Source of the DNA: Phaeosaccion multiseriatum
Taxonomy: Eukaryota; Ochrophyta, other classes
Assembly: GCA_965112735.1 (NCBI GenBank)
Contig: OZ218950.1
Span: 1,426,001-1,490,000 of the forward strand
DNA length: 64,000 nucleotides
Reading direction: 5' to 3'
Positions 24,201-37,800 of the stretch are shown piece after piece. A program made the translations under genes and the position numbers. The notes beneath the pieces were generated by a model that worked only from the letters and a program-made list of their open reading frames with translations, did not search any database and was not told where the DNA came from. Numbering within the stretch: the stretch's first letter is position 1; every line of letters starts with the position of its first letter.

Positions 24201-27200
24201 AGCCGCAGGAGAGAGTGCAGCACCCGTGTCTCCTCCTCGTGAGGCGTATGGCGCCAAGGGATGGCAAGCGCTGCGACCAGGGGCCCGGGGTGCTGGCAAG
24301 TACGGTCTCCGAGCCAAGCGAGCGGCGGCTGCTGCTTCCAGAGCTGCTGCTGCTAAGGCTGCCGCCGCACAAGCTGCTGATGCTGCTGGAAAGGCCGCTG
24401 CTGTGGAGGCGGAGGCACGTGGTCTTCCGCCTGAGGAGGTGGCAAATGCAGCAGTAAAGGCCGCTGAGGCGGCAGGAACAGCAGTAGAGGAGGCAGCGGC
24501 GGTAGAAGAGGCTGCGGTTGTGGCAGCAGAGGCAGCAGAGGCGTTTGCAGGAAGAGAAGCAGAAGGAAAGGCGACAGGTGGAGAGACAGAGATCCCAACT
24601 TCACGCTACAGTGCGAAGCAGTGGCAGGGCCTGCGACAAGGGGCCCGAGGGGCAGGGGTGTACAGTCTCCGAGCCAAGCGAGCTGCTCTTGCTGGTGCCA
24701 GAGCGGCTGGTACAGTGGCCGCTGCTGGCGCTGCTGCTGATGCTGCAGGAGAGGCGGCTGCTGTGGAGGCGAAGGCACGTGGTCTCCAGCCTGAGGAGGT
24801 GGAAGAAGCGGCAGCACAGGCCGCGGAGGCAGCAGGAGCGGCAGTGGAGAGGGCAGCGGCCGCGCAAGAGTCAGCAGTTGTGGCAGCAGAGACGGTAGAA
24901 GCGTTCTCAATGGTCGCAGAAGAGACAGCACGGATGGAAGTGAGTGGGCATGGTGCCATGGAAGGGAAGGGGCATGTATTTGAAGCAGTCGGTGACACAT
25001 CAGCAGCAGCGGAGGGGGCAGCAAAGGGAGGTGGGAAGGGGTGGTCGAAGCTCCGTCCAGGCGCGAAGGGAATAGGGAATTACCGCATAGAGGCGAAGCG
25101 AGCGGCTGATGCTGCTTCCAGGGCCGCTGCTGCGAGGGCTGCGGTAGCAAAGGCTGCTGAGTCTGCTGGGGAAGCCGCTGCTGAGAAGGCGAAGGCACGT
25201 GGTCTCCGGCCTGAGGAGGTCCGGGCGGCAGCAGCAGAGGCTGCTGAGGCAGCTGGGGCAGCCGTTGCAGAGGCAGCGGCGGCACAAGAGGCTGCGGTTG
25301 TGGCAGCAGAAGCGTTCACAGAAGGAGGAGAGAGTAGGGCGCCGGTGTCGTCTCCTCGCCTTCCTGATGGCACGAAGGGCTGGCAGGCGCTGCGAGCAGG
25401 GGCCAGAGGTGCTGGCAAGTACGGGCTTCGAGCGAAGCGAGCTGCTGCTGCTGGGATCAGGGCTGCTACTGCTCGGGCTGCGGCGGCTGAAGCTGCTGCT
25501 GCTGCTGGGGAAGCCGCCGCTAAGGAGGCCGAGGCACGTGGTCTCCAGCCTGAGGAGGTGGAAGCAGTGGCAGCAGAGGCTGCTGAGGCGGCAGGGGAAG
25601 CGGTGGAGGAGGCAGCGGCGGCACAGGAAGCTGAGGTTGTCGCGGCGGAGGCGATCGACGCGTTTGCAGGAGGAAAGAATACAGCCCCTGCGTATGGCGC
25701 CAAGGGGTGGCAGGGCTTGCGCGTAGGAGCCCGAGGAGCAGGGGTGTACGGTCTCCGAGCGAAGCGAGCTGCTGCCGCTGAGATCAGAGCTGCTGCTGCT
25801 CTGGCTGCGGCCGCGGAAGCTGCTGAGTCTGCTGGGGCAGCGGCTGCTGTGGAGGCGGAGGCACGTGGTCTCCAGCCTGAGGAGGTGGCGAATGCAGCAG
25901 CAGAGGCCGCTGAGGCGGCGGGGACGGCAGTGGAGGAGGCAGCGGCGACGCGAGAAGCTGAGGTTGTAGCGGCAGAGGCAGCAGAAGCAGGAGCTGCAGG
26001 AGAGAGTGCAGCGCGTGTGTCCCCTCCTCGTGAGGCGTATGGCGCCAAGGGATGGCAAACGCTGCGACCAGGGGCCCGGGGTGCTGGCAAGTACGGTCTC
26101 CGAGCCAAGCGAGCGGCGGCTGCTGCTTCCAGAGCTGCTGCGACTAAGGCTGCGGCCGAGCAAGCTGCCGAGGCTGCAGGAAAGGCCGCTGCTCTGAAGG
26201 CGGAGGCACGTGGTCTTCCGCCTGAGGAGGTGAAAGCGGCGGCAGCAGATGCTGCTGAAGCGGCAGGGGAAGCGGTGGAGGAGGCAGCGGCGATAGAGGA
26301 GGCTGCGGTTGTGGCAGCAGAAGCGTTTGGGGGAGGAGTAGCAGGAGAGAATGTGGCGTCTGCTTATGGCGCCAAGGGGTGGCAGACACTCAGACCAGGG
26401 GCCCGAGGTGTTGGCACGTACGGTCTCCGAGCCAAGCGAGCTGCTGCTGCTAAGGCTGCGGCTAAGGCAGCGGCCGCGCAGGCTGCTGATGCTGCTGGAA
26501 AGGCCGCTGCTGTGGAGGCGGAGGCGCGTGGTCTCCGGCCTGAGGAGGTGGCAAATGTATCAGTTAAGGCCGCTGAGGCGGCACGAGCAGCCGTGGAGAA
26601 GGCAGCGGTGGCGGAGGCTGAGGTTGTGGCAGCGGAGGAAGCCGAAGAATTTGCAGGACCAGCAACAGGAGAGAGTGGAGCACCTCCTTATAGCGCCAAG
26701 GGATGGCAGGGCTTGCGTGTGGGAGCCCGAGGAGCAGGGGTGTACGGTCTCCGCGCTAAGCGGGCTGCTGCTGCCGCCTCCAGAGCTGCCGCTGCAAAGG
26801 CTGCGGCCGCGAAAGCTGCTGAGGCTGCAGGAAAGGCCGCTGCTGTGGAAGCGGACGCACGTGGGCTCCGGCCTGAGGAGGTGGAGGCCGCGGCAGCAAA
26901 GGCTGCTGAGGCGGCAGGGGCAGCGGTGGAGGAGGAAGCGGCGGCACAAGAAGCTGAGGTGTTGGCAGCCGAGGCCGCAGAGGCGTTTACAGGAGCAGAT
27001 GGTGGTGGCAAAGGCGGCACTGCTGCTGACACTAGCGCTGGAACAGAGGCTCACGCTCGAACCATGGGGGGTCGTCGAGGGGATGGGGGCAAGAGGGAGC
27101 GTGGAGGACGTGATGTCGGAGGCGGAAGGATGGCAACGGATGGCAGAGGAGGAGAGAAAGCGATGGCACTAGAGGGTGGAAGAGAAGGAGGAGGGCGAGG

Positions 27201-29770
27201 AAGCAGTGGTGGGGGTGGGGGTGCCGAGAAGTACGAACGTGGCGGAGATCCTATTTCTGCTGCCACGGCTGCGGGCGCTGCGGCTGGTGCGGCTGCTGCG
27301 GCTGCAGCCATTGCTGCTACGGCTACGATGGCGAGTGCTGCTGCTGCTGCTGTCGCTGCTGCTGTATCACCAACTGCTCGAGGTGGGTCTGGCACTCGCG
27401 TGAGACGTGCAGTGGCAGCCTTGAACAGTAACAGCAGCAGTGATGGCGACGGTCGCTGGCGGACACATGGAGCCGGTGGGCGTCATCGGGAGGAGGAGGA
27501 GGACCATACTGCCCGTCGCCGTTTGGTATCTGAAGGGCTCTTTCGCTGGGAGAGTGTCCTCGGAGGGCGAGGCGGAGGACGAGGAGGAAGAGGCAGAAGA
27601 GGGCCACGAGGGGGGGTGCGGGAAGATGGCTCGGGCAGCTTTGCCTCGTCGTCTTCTGCTGCAGATGACCCATACCATCGTTGGTCGAAGCAGGCCTTGG
27701 AATTACGGCGGCAGCGCTTGATTGAGGAGGCGATTGCCGTGCTGATGACGGACAGCAGTGAGGAGGGGGAGAAGGGGGGAGAGTACGACGTTGAGGAGGT
27801 GGAGGAGGAGGATGATGATGATGATGAGGAGGAGGAGGAGGAGGAGGAGGAGGAGGAGGAGGAGGACGAGGAGGAGGACGAGGAGGAGGAGGAGGAGGAG
27901 GAGGAGGAGGACGAGGAGGAGGACGAGGAGGAGGAGGAGGAGGAGGAGGAGGAGGAAGAAGAAGAGGAGGAGGAGGAGGAGGAGGAGGAGGAGAGAAGAA
28001 GAAGAAGAAGAAGAAGAAGAAGAAGAAGAAGAAGAAGAAGAAGAAGAAGAAGAAGAAGAAGAAGAAGAAGAAGAAGAAGAAGAAGAAGAAGAAGAAGAAG
28101 AAGAAGAAGAAGAAGAAGAAGAAGAAGAAGAAGAAGAAGAAGAAGAAGAAGAAGAAGAGGAGGAGGAGGAGGAGGAGGAGGAGGAGGAGAGCGAGGAGGA
28201 GAGCGAGGAGGAGAGCGAGGAGGAGGAGGAGGAGGAGGAGGAGGAGGAGGAGGAGGAGAGCGAGGAGGAGAGCGAGGAGGAGAGCGAGGAGGAGGAAGAA
28301 GAGGAGAGCGAGGAGGAGGAGGAGGAGGAGGAGGAGGAGGAGGAGGAGGAGGAGGAGGAGGAGGAGGACGAGAGCGAAGAGGATGAGAGCGAGGAGGAGG
28401 AAGAAGACGAGAGCGAGGAAGAGGAAGTGGATGAGGAGGAGGAGGAGGAGGAGCAGGAGGAGGAGGAGGAGGAGGAGGAGGAGAGCGAAGAGGAGGAGGA
28501 GAGCGAAGACGAGGATGAAGAAGAGGAGGAGAGCGAAGAGGAAGAGAGCGAGGAGGAGAGCGAGGAGGAGGAGAGCGAAGAAGAGGTGGAAGAGGGGAGG
28601 GGGGGGGGGGGGGAGGAGGAAGAGGAGGAAGAAGAGGAGGAGAGTGAGGAAGAGGAGGGCGCCGAGGAGGAGAGCGAGGAGGAGGAGAGCGAGGAGGAGG
28701 AGAGCGAGGAGGAGAGCGAGGAGGAGGAGGAGGAGGAGGAGGAGGAGAGCGAAGAGGAGAGTGAAGAGGAGAGCGAAGAGGAGAGCGAAGAGGAGGAGAG
28801 TGAGGAAGAGGAGGAGGAGGAGGAGGAGGAGGAGGAGGAGGAGGAGGAGGAGAGCGAGGAGGAGGATGAGGAGAGCGAAGAAGAGGAGGAGAGCGAGGAA
28901 GAAGAGGATAGCGAGGAGGAGGAGGAGGAGGAGGAGGAGGAGGAGGAGAGCGAAGAGGAGAGCGAAGAGGAGGAGAGTGAGGAAGAGGAGGAGGAGGAGG
29001 AGGAGGAGGAGGAGGAGGAGGAGGAGGAGGAGGAGGAGGAGAGCGAAGAGGAGAGCGAAGAGGAGAGCGAAGAGGAGAGCGAAGAGGAGAGCGAAGAGGA
29101 GGAGGACAGCGAGGAGGAGGAGGAGGAGGAGGGTAGGGGAGGAGGAAACGAGCAGGAGGAGGAGGGGGAGGAGGAGGAGGAGGAGGAGGAGGAGGAGGAG
29201 AGCGAGGAGGAGGAGGAGGAGGAGGAGAGCGAGGAGGAGGAGGAGGAGGAGGAGGAGGAGGAGGGGGAGGAGGAGGAGGAGGAGGAGGAGGAGGAGAGCG
29301 AGGAGGAGGAGGAGAGCGAGGAGGAGGAGGAGGTGGAGGAGGAGGAGGAGGAGGAGGAGGAGAGCGAAGAGGAGAGCGAAGAGGAGGAGGAGAGCGAGGA
29401 GGAGGAGGAGGAGGAGGAGGAGGAGGAGGAGGAGGAGGAGGAGGAGGAGGAGGAGGAGGAGAGCGAGGAGAGCGAGGAGAGCGAGGAGAGCGAGCAGGAG
29501 GACAGCGAGGAAGAGGAGAGCGAAGAAGAGGAGTGGGAGGAGGAGGAAGAGGAGGAGGGGGAGGAGGAGGAGGAGGAGGAGGAGGAGGAGGAGGAGGAGG
29601 AGGAGGAGGAGGAGGAGGAGGAGGAGGAGAGCGAGGAGGGAGAGGAGGGGGAGGAGGAGAAGGTGGAGGAGAAGTTGGAGGAGAAGGGCGATGTGGTGAA
29701 ATCGGGGGGGAGTTTCTGGAGGGGCGCTTTCTTGGACGCGCCCCGCTCGGTTCGTAAAGAGTGCATATAG
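21292..29770 (+). CDS. Large protein with 14 Ala-rich tandem repeats and acidic tail (gene D)
   Basis: No known family is recognised. The ATG at 21292 opens a Ser/Glu/Asp/Gly-rich N-terminus (to about 21650), followed by a Gln/His run. Then come about 14 tandem repeats (22170-27000) of 105-135 residues. Each has Y(G/S)AKGWQxLRxGARGxGxYGLRAKRAA, an Ala-rich helix, AEARGLQPEEV, then an Ala/Glu-rich helix ending VVAAEA. A Gly/Arg-rich segment and a helical stretch, WSKQALELRRQRLIEEAIA (near 27690), follow. The rest is a Glu/Ser tail. The frame from the ATG runs into poly-Arg and stops at 28386. The +1-shifted frame carries an SEEE-rich acidic tail ending SFWRGAFLDAPRSVRKECI at 29770. The switch lies in the (AGA)n run at 27994-28157, so a 1- or 2-base length error or polymorphism there is likely. 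The composition suggests a nuclear or nucleolar scaffold, which is inference. Confidence 0.6.
22170..27000 (+). repeat. Coding minisatellite, about 14 units of about 345 bp
   Basis: DNA-level tandem repeats underlie the protein repeats of gene D. The block coding KAAAVEAEARGLQPEEV is almost identical in most units (for example near 22310, 22645, 22980 and 24400). Unit ends differ in length, and several include the linker APVSPPREA or SGETQTPPSR. Confidence 0.9.
27830..29690 (+). repeat. 1.9-kb polypurine tract, GAG/GAA/AGC rich
   Basis: The plus strand is almost only A and G, broken by single C or T bases (GAC, AGC, GAT codons). It includes a pure (AGA)n run at 27994-28157. Mirror-symmetric purine runs of this size can form triplex DNA and R-loops. 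It is the 3' end of gene D. Confidence 0.9.
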
Positions 29771-30159
29771 TTACAGCATCATCCAGGGAAGCCAGCGGAC
29801 TCCGCATGAGATCGTTGCTCTTATTTAAGATAGAATCGTACGTAATTTTTATTGGTAATTGTTAATGATGAGACTTTTAGCTGTAGTTCCTTACTTTCCC
29901 GTTCATGTTGAGTTGTTTCCCCTTCTGTCCTCCCTCCTCGATCGGTTGTTAGGTGCCTTCCCCCTAAGGCTTACACATCGAAGTAGCTTGGCTCTCAACA
30001 CTCTCTCTCTCATCTCTCGTCTCTTCCCTCTCATCTGTCTCTCTCTCTCCTCCCTCCTCTGTCCTCTCTCCTCCCACCTCTCCTCTGTCCTCTCCCGCGT
30101 CGCTTCCCTACAAGGGCACCGACGACGGTCGCTACTTAGACGCAACACATACATCCTCA

Positions 30160-30209
<50 letters not shown>

Positions 30210-30336
30210 CTCGCTCTCGCTCTCTCTCTCCTTCCCTCCCGCACACCTTCGGGTACTGACGTAATCCTGGCCACACACCTCCAGCGCGTCCACTGCCATC
30301 TACCCCGCACTTTGGACCACTTCCATCCACTGCCAT
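29771..30336. other. Convergent 3' intergenic gap between genes D and E
   Basis: An AT-rich stretch follows the stop of D (29815-29890), then pyrimidine-rich DNA and a (CT)n run at 30162-30230. Two family-2 elements (TCCACTGCCATCT) lie at about 30288-30345, overlapping the end of gene E. No gene is seen. Confidence 0.6.
30162..30230 (+). repeat. (CT)n microsatellite between genes D and E
   Basis: CT dinucleotides with a few CG steps, in the convergent intergenic gap. Confidence 0.9.
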
Positions 30337-33300
30337 CTACTCGAGCAATAGGACATCAACTGCGCCGGGGGTAGGAGGCTCCGCCGGGGCTGCCCAGCCG
30401 ACCAACCCACCCACGCTGCTGCAGATGGTGTCAGTGGTATCAGCCCCTCCTCCTCCTCCTCCTCCTCCTCCTCCTCCTCCTCCTCCTCCTCCTCCTCCTC
30501 CTCCTCCTCCTCCTCCTCCTCCTCCTCCTCCTCCTCCTTCTGCTTCGCTCCCCGCCCCCCTCATGATAGCGGGGGAGGATGCACATGCATGAAGCCCCCC
30601 CCTTTCCGGAGAGGAGGAGGAGGTAGACGACGAAGGCTTATACCCTATCGCATACGACTCTACACCGAGTCGGACTCGAGGAAACATGAGGCTATTCGTG
30701 GCTGAGTTGGGTCGATCGGTAGCCTTCCCGCCGCAGAAGTCCTCCCCTCCTATCCCCCCCCCAACTCCTCCTCCTCCTCGCTCTCCTCCTCCTCCTCCTC
30801 CTCCTCCTCCTCCTCCTCCTCCTCCTCCTCCTCCTCCTGTACTCTGCCCTGCCCCGTGAGTGGACAGTACCATCGCAGGCTGACCCTCACCGTATGCGTG
30901 TTGGTGCTGCAGAGGCGAAGTCACAGATTGCGGAATCTTGAAGCCTGCCCTGTACACGTACTTTACCGGCGAAGGTGTCGCCCCTGCTGTTTTCGGCCTC
31001 GCCCTCGTCCGGCGCTGATGAGAAGGAGAGATGTTGTTGTTGTTGCTGTTGTGGTGGTGGTGATGATGGTGGTGGTGGTGGTTGCCGTCGTTGTCGGTGT
31101 CGTTGTTGCCGAAGGCGCTGAAACTGTCGAGGTTGTTGCTGTTGGTATGGGCCGTGTCCACTCGGAAAGCCGAGCTGTTGGGCTTAAAGTTGGTACTTCC
31201 CTTGCTGCGCGAAGGAGAACAACACCGACCCCATCCGGTCGATCCCGCGGGGGAGAGAGAGGATAGGAGTGACGTGAGCAGCCCCCGGGGGGACGAAGAG
31301 AGAGGAAGGATGAGGTACAACAGGCGTCAACAAGCAAAGAGTTCTAAGATACATACATAGAGGGAGAGAGAGAGACAGAGAGAGAGGGAAGAACTCAACC
31401 TGGAAGTATTAGTCTCTGAAAACCACACAAGTCGCGTCTCTTAACGCCAACAAGTCAAGCAAAAGTCAAGCAGAAGTCCAGCAAAAGTCAAGCACTCACG
31501 CGTGGTTGTTGAAGTTCTGAATGCCGCCTCCCCCTCCGCCCTCGCCATTGGCCCCAAACGGTGGCGTATCTGCGTAGTTGTTGCTGCTATTGTTGTTGTT
31601 GTCTTTTCCAGTCATCGGCCGGGGAAGGGCTCCTCTCGCCGCTCCCATCTCCTCCACTCCCTTGGGAGTCGCCAGCGGGGGCACCGGCGCTGCTCGGATG
31701 TCTCCCCCTGCGAGGGAGGCATCCACCCTTCCTCGTCCTTCTCCTCCTCGGGCCCCGCTCCCTTGATGGCCTAGCGACGCTACGCCGAAGGGCCGGTTGC
31801 ATGCCACGCAGGCAGGATCAAGCTTCACCTTACCAAAGAGAGTGGTGTTTGCCTCCACCTTGTTGTGTCTGGAGATGGCTACTCGGAGAGCTGCCTCTAG
31901 CCTGCGTTGGGTAGAGGGAGGGGAGGGGAGGGGAGGGGAGGGGAGGGGAGGGGAGGGGAGGGGAGGGGAGGGGAGGGAGGGGGGGGGGGTGATTTGCAAT
32001 CACAATCCTCAAGGTGGGGTGCATCGATAGTTACAAGTCTAGTTTTCGGTTTTAGTTTTATATGACGAGCACCACTATCGAACACCATGAATACAATCGA
32101 TATTGAACCTTCTGTGCTTACGATACTTGAAGGTTGAAGGTCGAATGAACTGACACTGAAGTGAAGTGAATCACGTGGGTGAAAGACCAAAACCGAGACA
32201 CGAAGTCAAGAGTCCCCTTCTCTCCCCTACACACACACACAAACGTGCACACACACAAACGTACACACACACACATCTCTCTCTCACACACACTCACACA
32301 CATACACGTACACACACTCTCTCTCACACCCACACACACACACGCTCACACACACACGCACACACACACTCACACACGCTCACACACAAACGCACTCATA
32401 CACACACGCTCACACACGCACATACGCACTCACACACACACTCACACACACTCAAGAAGTATCCAGGTACGTTGATCCCCATAAGTCAACATAGTTCTCT
32501 CCCACACATAAGCACGCGCACACACACACATACGTAATTCTTCGGTTGATTCCTCTAAGTCAATAAAATCCCCCTCCCCCGCGATACCTGTTGTAGAAGG
32601 TATCTCTGACGGACGTGGTGAGATTGGATCGCGAGGGATACGCCTTGTCCACTACCGCCCTCGAGTCTCGGATGAAGTGATCAAGCATGCCGTTACGCAT
32701 TGCTAGGACTCGTCTGGAGGGAGGGAGGGAGGGAGGGAGGGAGGGAGGGAGGGAGGGAGGGAGGGAGGGAGGGAGGGTTCAGTGAGGCATGTGCGTGTGT
32801 CCCACGGCGGGGGAAGCGATAGTAGCAGTGCGCTTAGGACATCTTGGAGTGCGTCTTCGACCGTCCTGACACACACCCAGCCACCCTCTGTCCTGACACC
32901 CAGCCACCCTCTGTCCTGACACCCACCCACCCTCTGTCCTGACACCCGCCCATCCCCCCACCTACCCACCCTCCCATTGTCCTGACACCTACCCACCCAT
33001 GACTTACTACACCCACCCATTGGCTTGGTACACCTACCTGTCCAGGTCCACATCCCCCCTCTCGGGATGTGCGAGGGCCGCAACCTTCATGAGCACATCA
33101 AAGTCCGCCTTTTGCGCGATGAGCTTGGAGGCACGCTGTACAGTACCGGCCACCACCTGTCGGTAGGTGCAGGGGTAAGTGCATGGGTAGGTGGATGGGT
33201 AGGTGGATGGGTAGGGGGATGGGTGTGGTGTCAGGAGGAGCGCGAAGCTGCGCTGGCCCAAGCCAAGCCAATAAGCATACATCCATGCATACGCAAACTT

Positions 33301-34815
33301 ACGATACAGGAATACGTAAGTACTGACCTGCTGCAGCTCGAAGGGGCACACGTAGTCCTTGGTGCCCCTTGAGGCGGCTTCAATGCGACATGCCACGTCA
33401 CCCATCACAGCCCCGTGTGCGCTGAGCTTGGCCCTTAGCACCGTCCAGAACGCATCCTTGCTGCTGAAGGCGGCAACCACGCCCTCCACCTGCAAGCAAG
33501 TCAGTATCAAACATCAACATCAACATCAACATCAACATCAACACGGACATGAGATTGAGCATCAACATGAACATCAATGCATTGGAAGAGTCGAAACGGC
33601 AGAGTACAGTCCCACCACCTTAGGTCTGACCAGAACATGTTCTTAACAAGATCTGATACTCGCGAAAAGAGCTGGTACATGCAGAAACATGACCACACAA
33701 ACGAGAAGAACAACCAAAAGCGTAGAAAGCGTAGCTAGCCGTAATAATAAATAGTAATAGTAGCGAACCAAATAACATGTCGTCCGTTACCTTGCGGCAG
33801 AGCTGTGCAAGGGCAATGTTGCTCTTCTCTACACGCCGGAGATCTCCGAAGTGTCTGCCTTGTTGTCGCTTGAGGGCTTGCGCGATGCTGGACGAAGGGA
33901 GGGAGGGAGGGAGGGAGGGAGGGAGGGAGGGAGGGAGAGAGGGAGGGAGGGAGGGAGGGAGGGACGAAGGGAGGGAGGGAGGGAGGGAGGGAGGGAGGGA
34001 GGGAGGGAGGGAGGGAGGGAGGGAGGGAGGGAGGGAGGGAGGGAGGGAGGTCAGAAACTGATCATTGAGGGGGGTTGTCCATGGGCAGTGGCCCATAGGA
34101 AGCAGCCCAAGGGAGCGCCGACCGAGTAGAAGGAAGAGAGCTGAGGCCTGAAGGCGCAGAGCTGAGGGTGGAGGACTGAGAACCTGGGGCTGAGTGGAGG
34201 ACATGACTGAGAGATGGAGAGGGTGTCGAGAGGGGAAAAACATGCATGTATATACATATACATATACATATATGACTGTGAACATACATAATATATGTAT
34301 GACTATACCTGGAGAGGTTATCAAGGTCTCTGGGGCTGGGATTGTGAAGCAGAGAACGGAGCATGTCTTGTACGTCATCAAGGAGGGTGGAGCACGTGTT
34401 GGTGACGTGATCGTTAAAGGACGCGGCTTGGCTCTCCACTCTCTCCCTGTTAGGAGTGGGGGAGGGGAGGGGAGGTGAGGTGAAGAGAGGGGAGGGGGCG
34501 GGGAGGGGAGGGGGAGGGACGGGAGGGGGAGGGAGGGGAGGGGAGGGTAGCAGAGGAAAGGAAAGGAAAAGAGGGGAGGGGAGGGGAGGGGAGGGGAGGG
34601 GAGGAAAGGAGAGGAGGGGAGAGGAGAGGAGACAAACAGCGAAAGAAATTCGAGAGCACAAGCCTGCTTACTCACATGCGGTCGCCGAACCCTCGGAGGG
34701 AGCCATCGACTCGATTCTCAAGGGCCTTGACAGCCACCGTCTGGGCTTCGATCGCCGGCACCGTTTCCTCTCGAACTCTCTCCAGGGCCTGTGCGTGTGT
34801 GTGTGCGTGCGTGTG

Positions 34816-34846
<31 letters not shown>

Positions 34847-37800
34847 CGTAGCGACGGTATCACAAAAGAGATGCACGGTAGTTGCAGCAACACAAGTTGG
34901 TGTTAAAGCAGGGGATGGAGCGTTGTTGAGCTGTGAGGGTGCGGTCTCTCGGGGGATGCGTGGGGTTCGCGCGTAAGGCCTCATACACACAAACATACAC
35001 GCACTCACGCCTACACACAAATGCGCACACACATATATACACACGCACACAGACAGACACACCCACACCCTCACGCACACGCACACGCGCGCGCACACAC
35101 ACACACAAACGCACACACACACATACCTGCGCGTTGGCCTTGACACTCCTCAGCAGCTTCGAGGTATCCGCCTCCATCTTGGCTTTGGCCTCTTCACTGG
35201 CCCTCTGCAGGCCCAAGGAAAGGTCGTCAGAAGCCTCTCGAAGCTCTTCTCCAAGGGCACGCAGCTCCACTTCAGAGGCCTTTGATGCCTCCAAGGCCTA
35301 AGGGTGGGGGTGGGTTGTGTGCGTGTAAGAGAGAGAGAGAGGGGGGCGGGGGGGGAGAGAGAAGAGACAGAGAGAAAGAGAGAGAGAGAGAAGGCATGCA
35401 CGCACGCAGGTATGCACGCACGCATGCACAGACGCACAGACGCACAGACGCACGCACGCACGCACGCACCTGCACATGACTCTCAACGTCGTGTATGGCC
35501 TTCTTGAGCGCCTCCGTCTGTGCGCTATGTGCGGAAGTCTTGGCCACGCTCACGGCCTTGGCGGTCTGCTCCTGGATGGTGGTCATCCTCTTACCCGCCT
35601 CGACCATCTGTGAATCCAGCTTGTCCTGACACTTCGACACGGCCTGCAGATCGCTGGTCAGGGCGTCTCCGACGGCCTCGACCTGTGTGGGCACCGTGCG
35701 TCACACGATGGATGGATGTCGATATCGAGCACGACGATGGATATCGAACATGGATATTATCGGCATTTGTCTCAAGGTAAGCCAAAGGAACGAGCTGAAA
35801 AGGGAGGGGAATGAATGAGGGAGGGCGGTTCACCCGTGGAGTATACCGTTTCAAACTCGCACTCACAATAAAAATTCACCACCCAACCACCTAAGTAAAG
35901 ACCGAAACTCAAACCCAAGCTCCCCAACGCCATCGCCTCCATCCATCTCTTCTCGTACGCGTTCCGTACGTTTCCATACCTGCAGGAGCTTGTCATCGGT
36001 GGCGGAAATGTGCTCCACCGCACTCTGTATGGCCTCATCCCTGTCCCTCAGGAGGGCGTCTGTTCTCTGCTCTCCCTCCCGTGTGGCCTCCAAGGCAGCC
36101 TCGCTCTTGTCTCTGACCTCCTCAATCTCTGTCTTAAGCCTGTCCTCCAGCTCGTCATACTTCTCGCACTGCTCTTCCTCCGTCTCGTCCATTCGGGTCT
36201 GCGGTTCGGAGTCCCGGGCGATAGCAGTAGTCGGGGTCAGGGTCAGGGTCAGGGTCAGGGTCATGGTCATTTTCGTTATTTCTGGGCTTAAGAAGCACCA
36301 GATGTGGCAGGTGAGGGGGTGGCACAACATGGTCATGCTCTGAAGTTGAAGCCTCGAACCCTGGATTTTGGTTAGTTTCTCTCAGTCTGAAAATCTCAGT
36401 CTTCGATTTCTCTCACCTTCAATGCCCCCACTTCAAAGTCCAGCCTGTCCAGCTTGAGCGTTTGCTCCACCTGCGAGTCCTTCACCACAGCCTTGATCTT
36501 CTCAAGCTCGTTGTCGCTGGCCTCTAGCACAGAGCTCACCCTCCGCTTCATCTCAGTCTCTATCAGGTCCTCCGTGTTGGCAAGGAAGCGGTTGCGTGTG
36601 CCACTAAGCTTACGGAATAGCACGTCGCCATCCAAAGACCCTTCTACGTTCTCCACACGCTGCAGGGCAAGGGACAGCGTCTTTTCTGTGTGTTGACGCA
36701 GCGTTTGCACCTCGCCCATAATGTTGGCCATTTCGTCCTGAAGTTTGGCCCCGAGGAGTCGCTTAGTCTTTCCCGTCTCGTCCTTAATGCCGGCCTGCAC
36801 AGCCCCGATCTTCTGTTCGAGCTTGGCGGTCGCGTTTTCCAGGTCTGCGCTGGAGGGCTGAGCTTCGATGAGCATCTGCATATGAGTGTGTGTGCGTGTG
36901 TGGGGGTGGGTGGGGGTGTGTGTGTGTGTGGTTATGTGTGGATGTGAGGGTGGGTGTGGAGAAAAGTACGCCCGATAAGAATGAGGAGGGAGATTCGCGC
37001 CTCGCGATCAGCTGTGCACGAGGAAAGGGGGAAGCCAGAGAGAGAGGGGTTGGGGGGCCCGCAAAGCAAGCCAACAGAACGTATCGGAGACATGCCCAGA
37101 CGCTCATGACCACTTGAATCGGTCTCCTTCTCTACCATCTCTTCCTCTCTCTCTCCCTCTTCCTCCCCCTCTCCCACCGCACCCCCTCTTCCTCCAGTGG
37201 TGGTCCTTCCCGCCCCACCCCACCCACCTTGAGTTGACGCAGCTGCATGAGTCGGTTCTCGTTCGCGGCGTAGCCTTTGGACTCCAGAATCGCGGCCTCC
37301 TGTCGATCCCTTGCCCGTTGCTCTCTCGCTCGGTCCTGTAGAGTCAGCATCTCGTGCCTCAGATCCTGTAGAGTCAGCTCGTCGCCACTCGCCGCCTCCC
37401 CTGTGTGCTCCCTCTCTACGGCCTCCTCCTCCTCGGAGTCGTCGCTCTCGTCTTCGTCCTCTTGCTCGTCCTCGTCCTCCCGCTCCAGGACCGGCTTGAT
37501 GGCAATAGATACCGGCTTACTCGCTGCCCCACCCACCACGTCCACGCCTCCTTCCCCTCCTCCTCGTGGGGCTGCTGCTGACGACGACCCCCTACTGCGT
37601 CGAGAAGCTGCCCTCTTGGCCATCTCAAGCTCGTGCTTACTGAGCTCCTTATGGACAGTTTCCTGCGCCGCCACAATTGCCATCTGTCTCGCCGCCTCGG
37701 CAGCCTCGTCCGCCATATTCTTCACCTGGCCCTCCATAGCCTCCACCTTCTCCCCCAACCCTTGGATGATCTCTTCAAGCTTATCGGTGTTGAGCTGAAT

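Noticed and set aside
27483-29807. Minus-strand frames of 774 and 687 codons rich in Pro or Ser
   Set aside because: They are antisense readings of the polypurine tail of gene D with no non-repetitive core.
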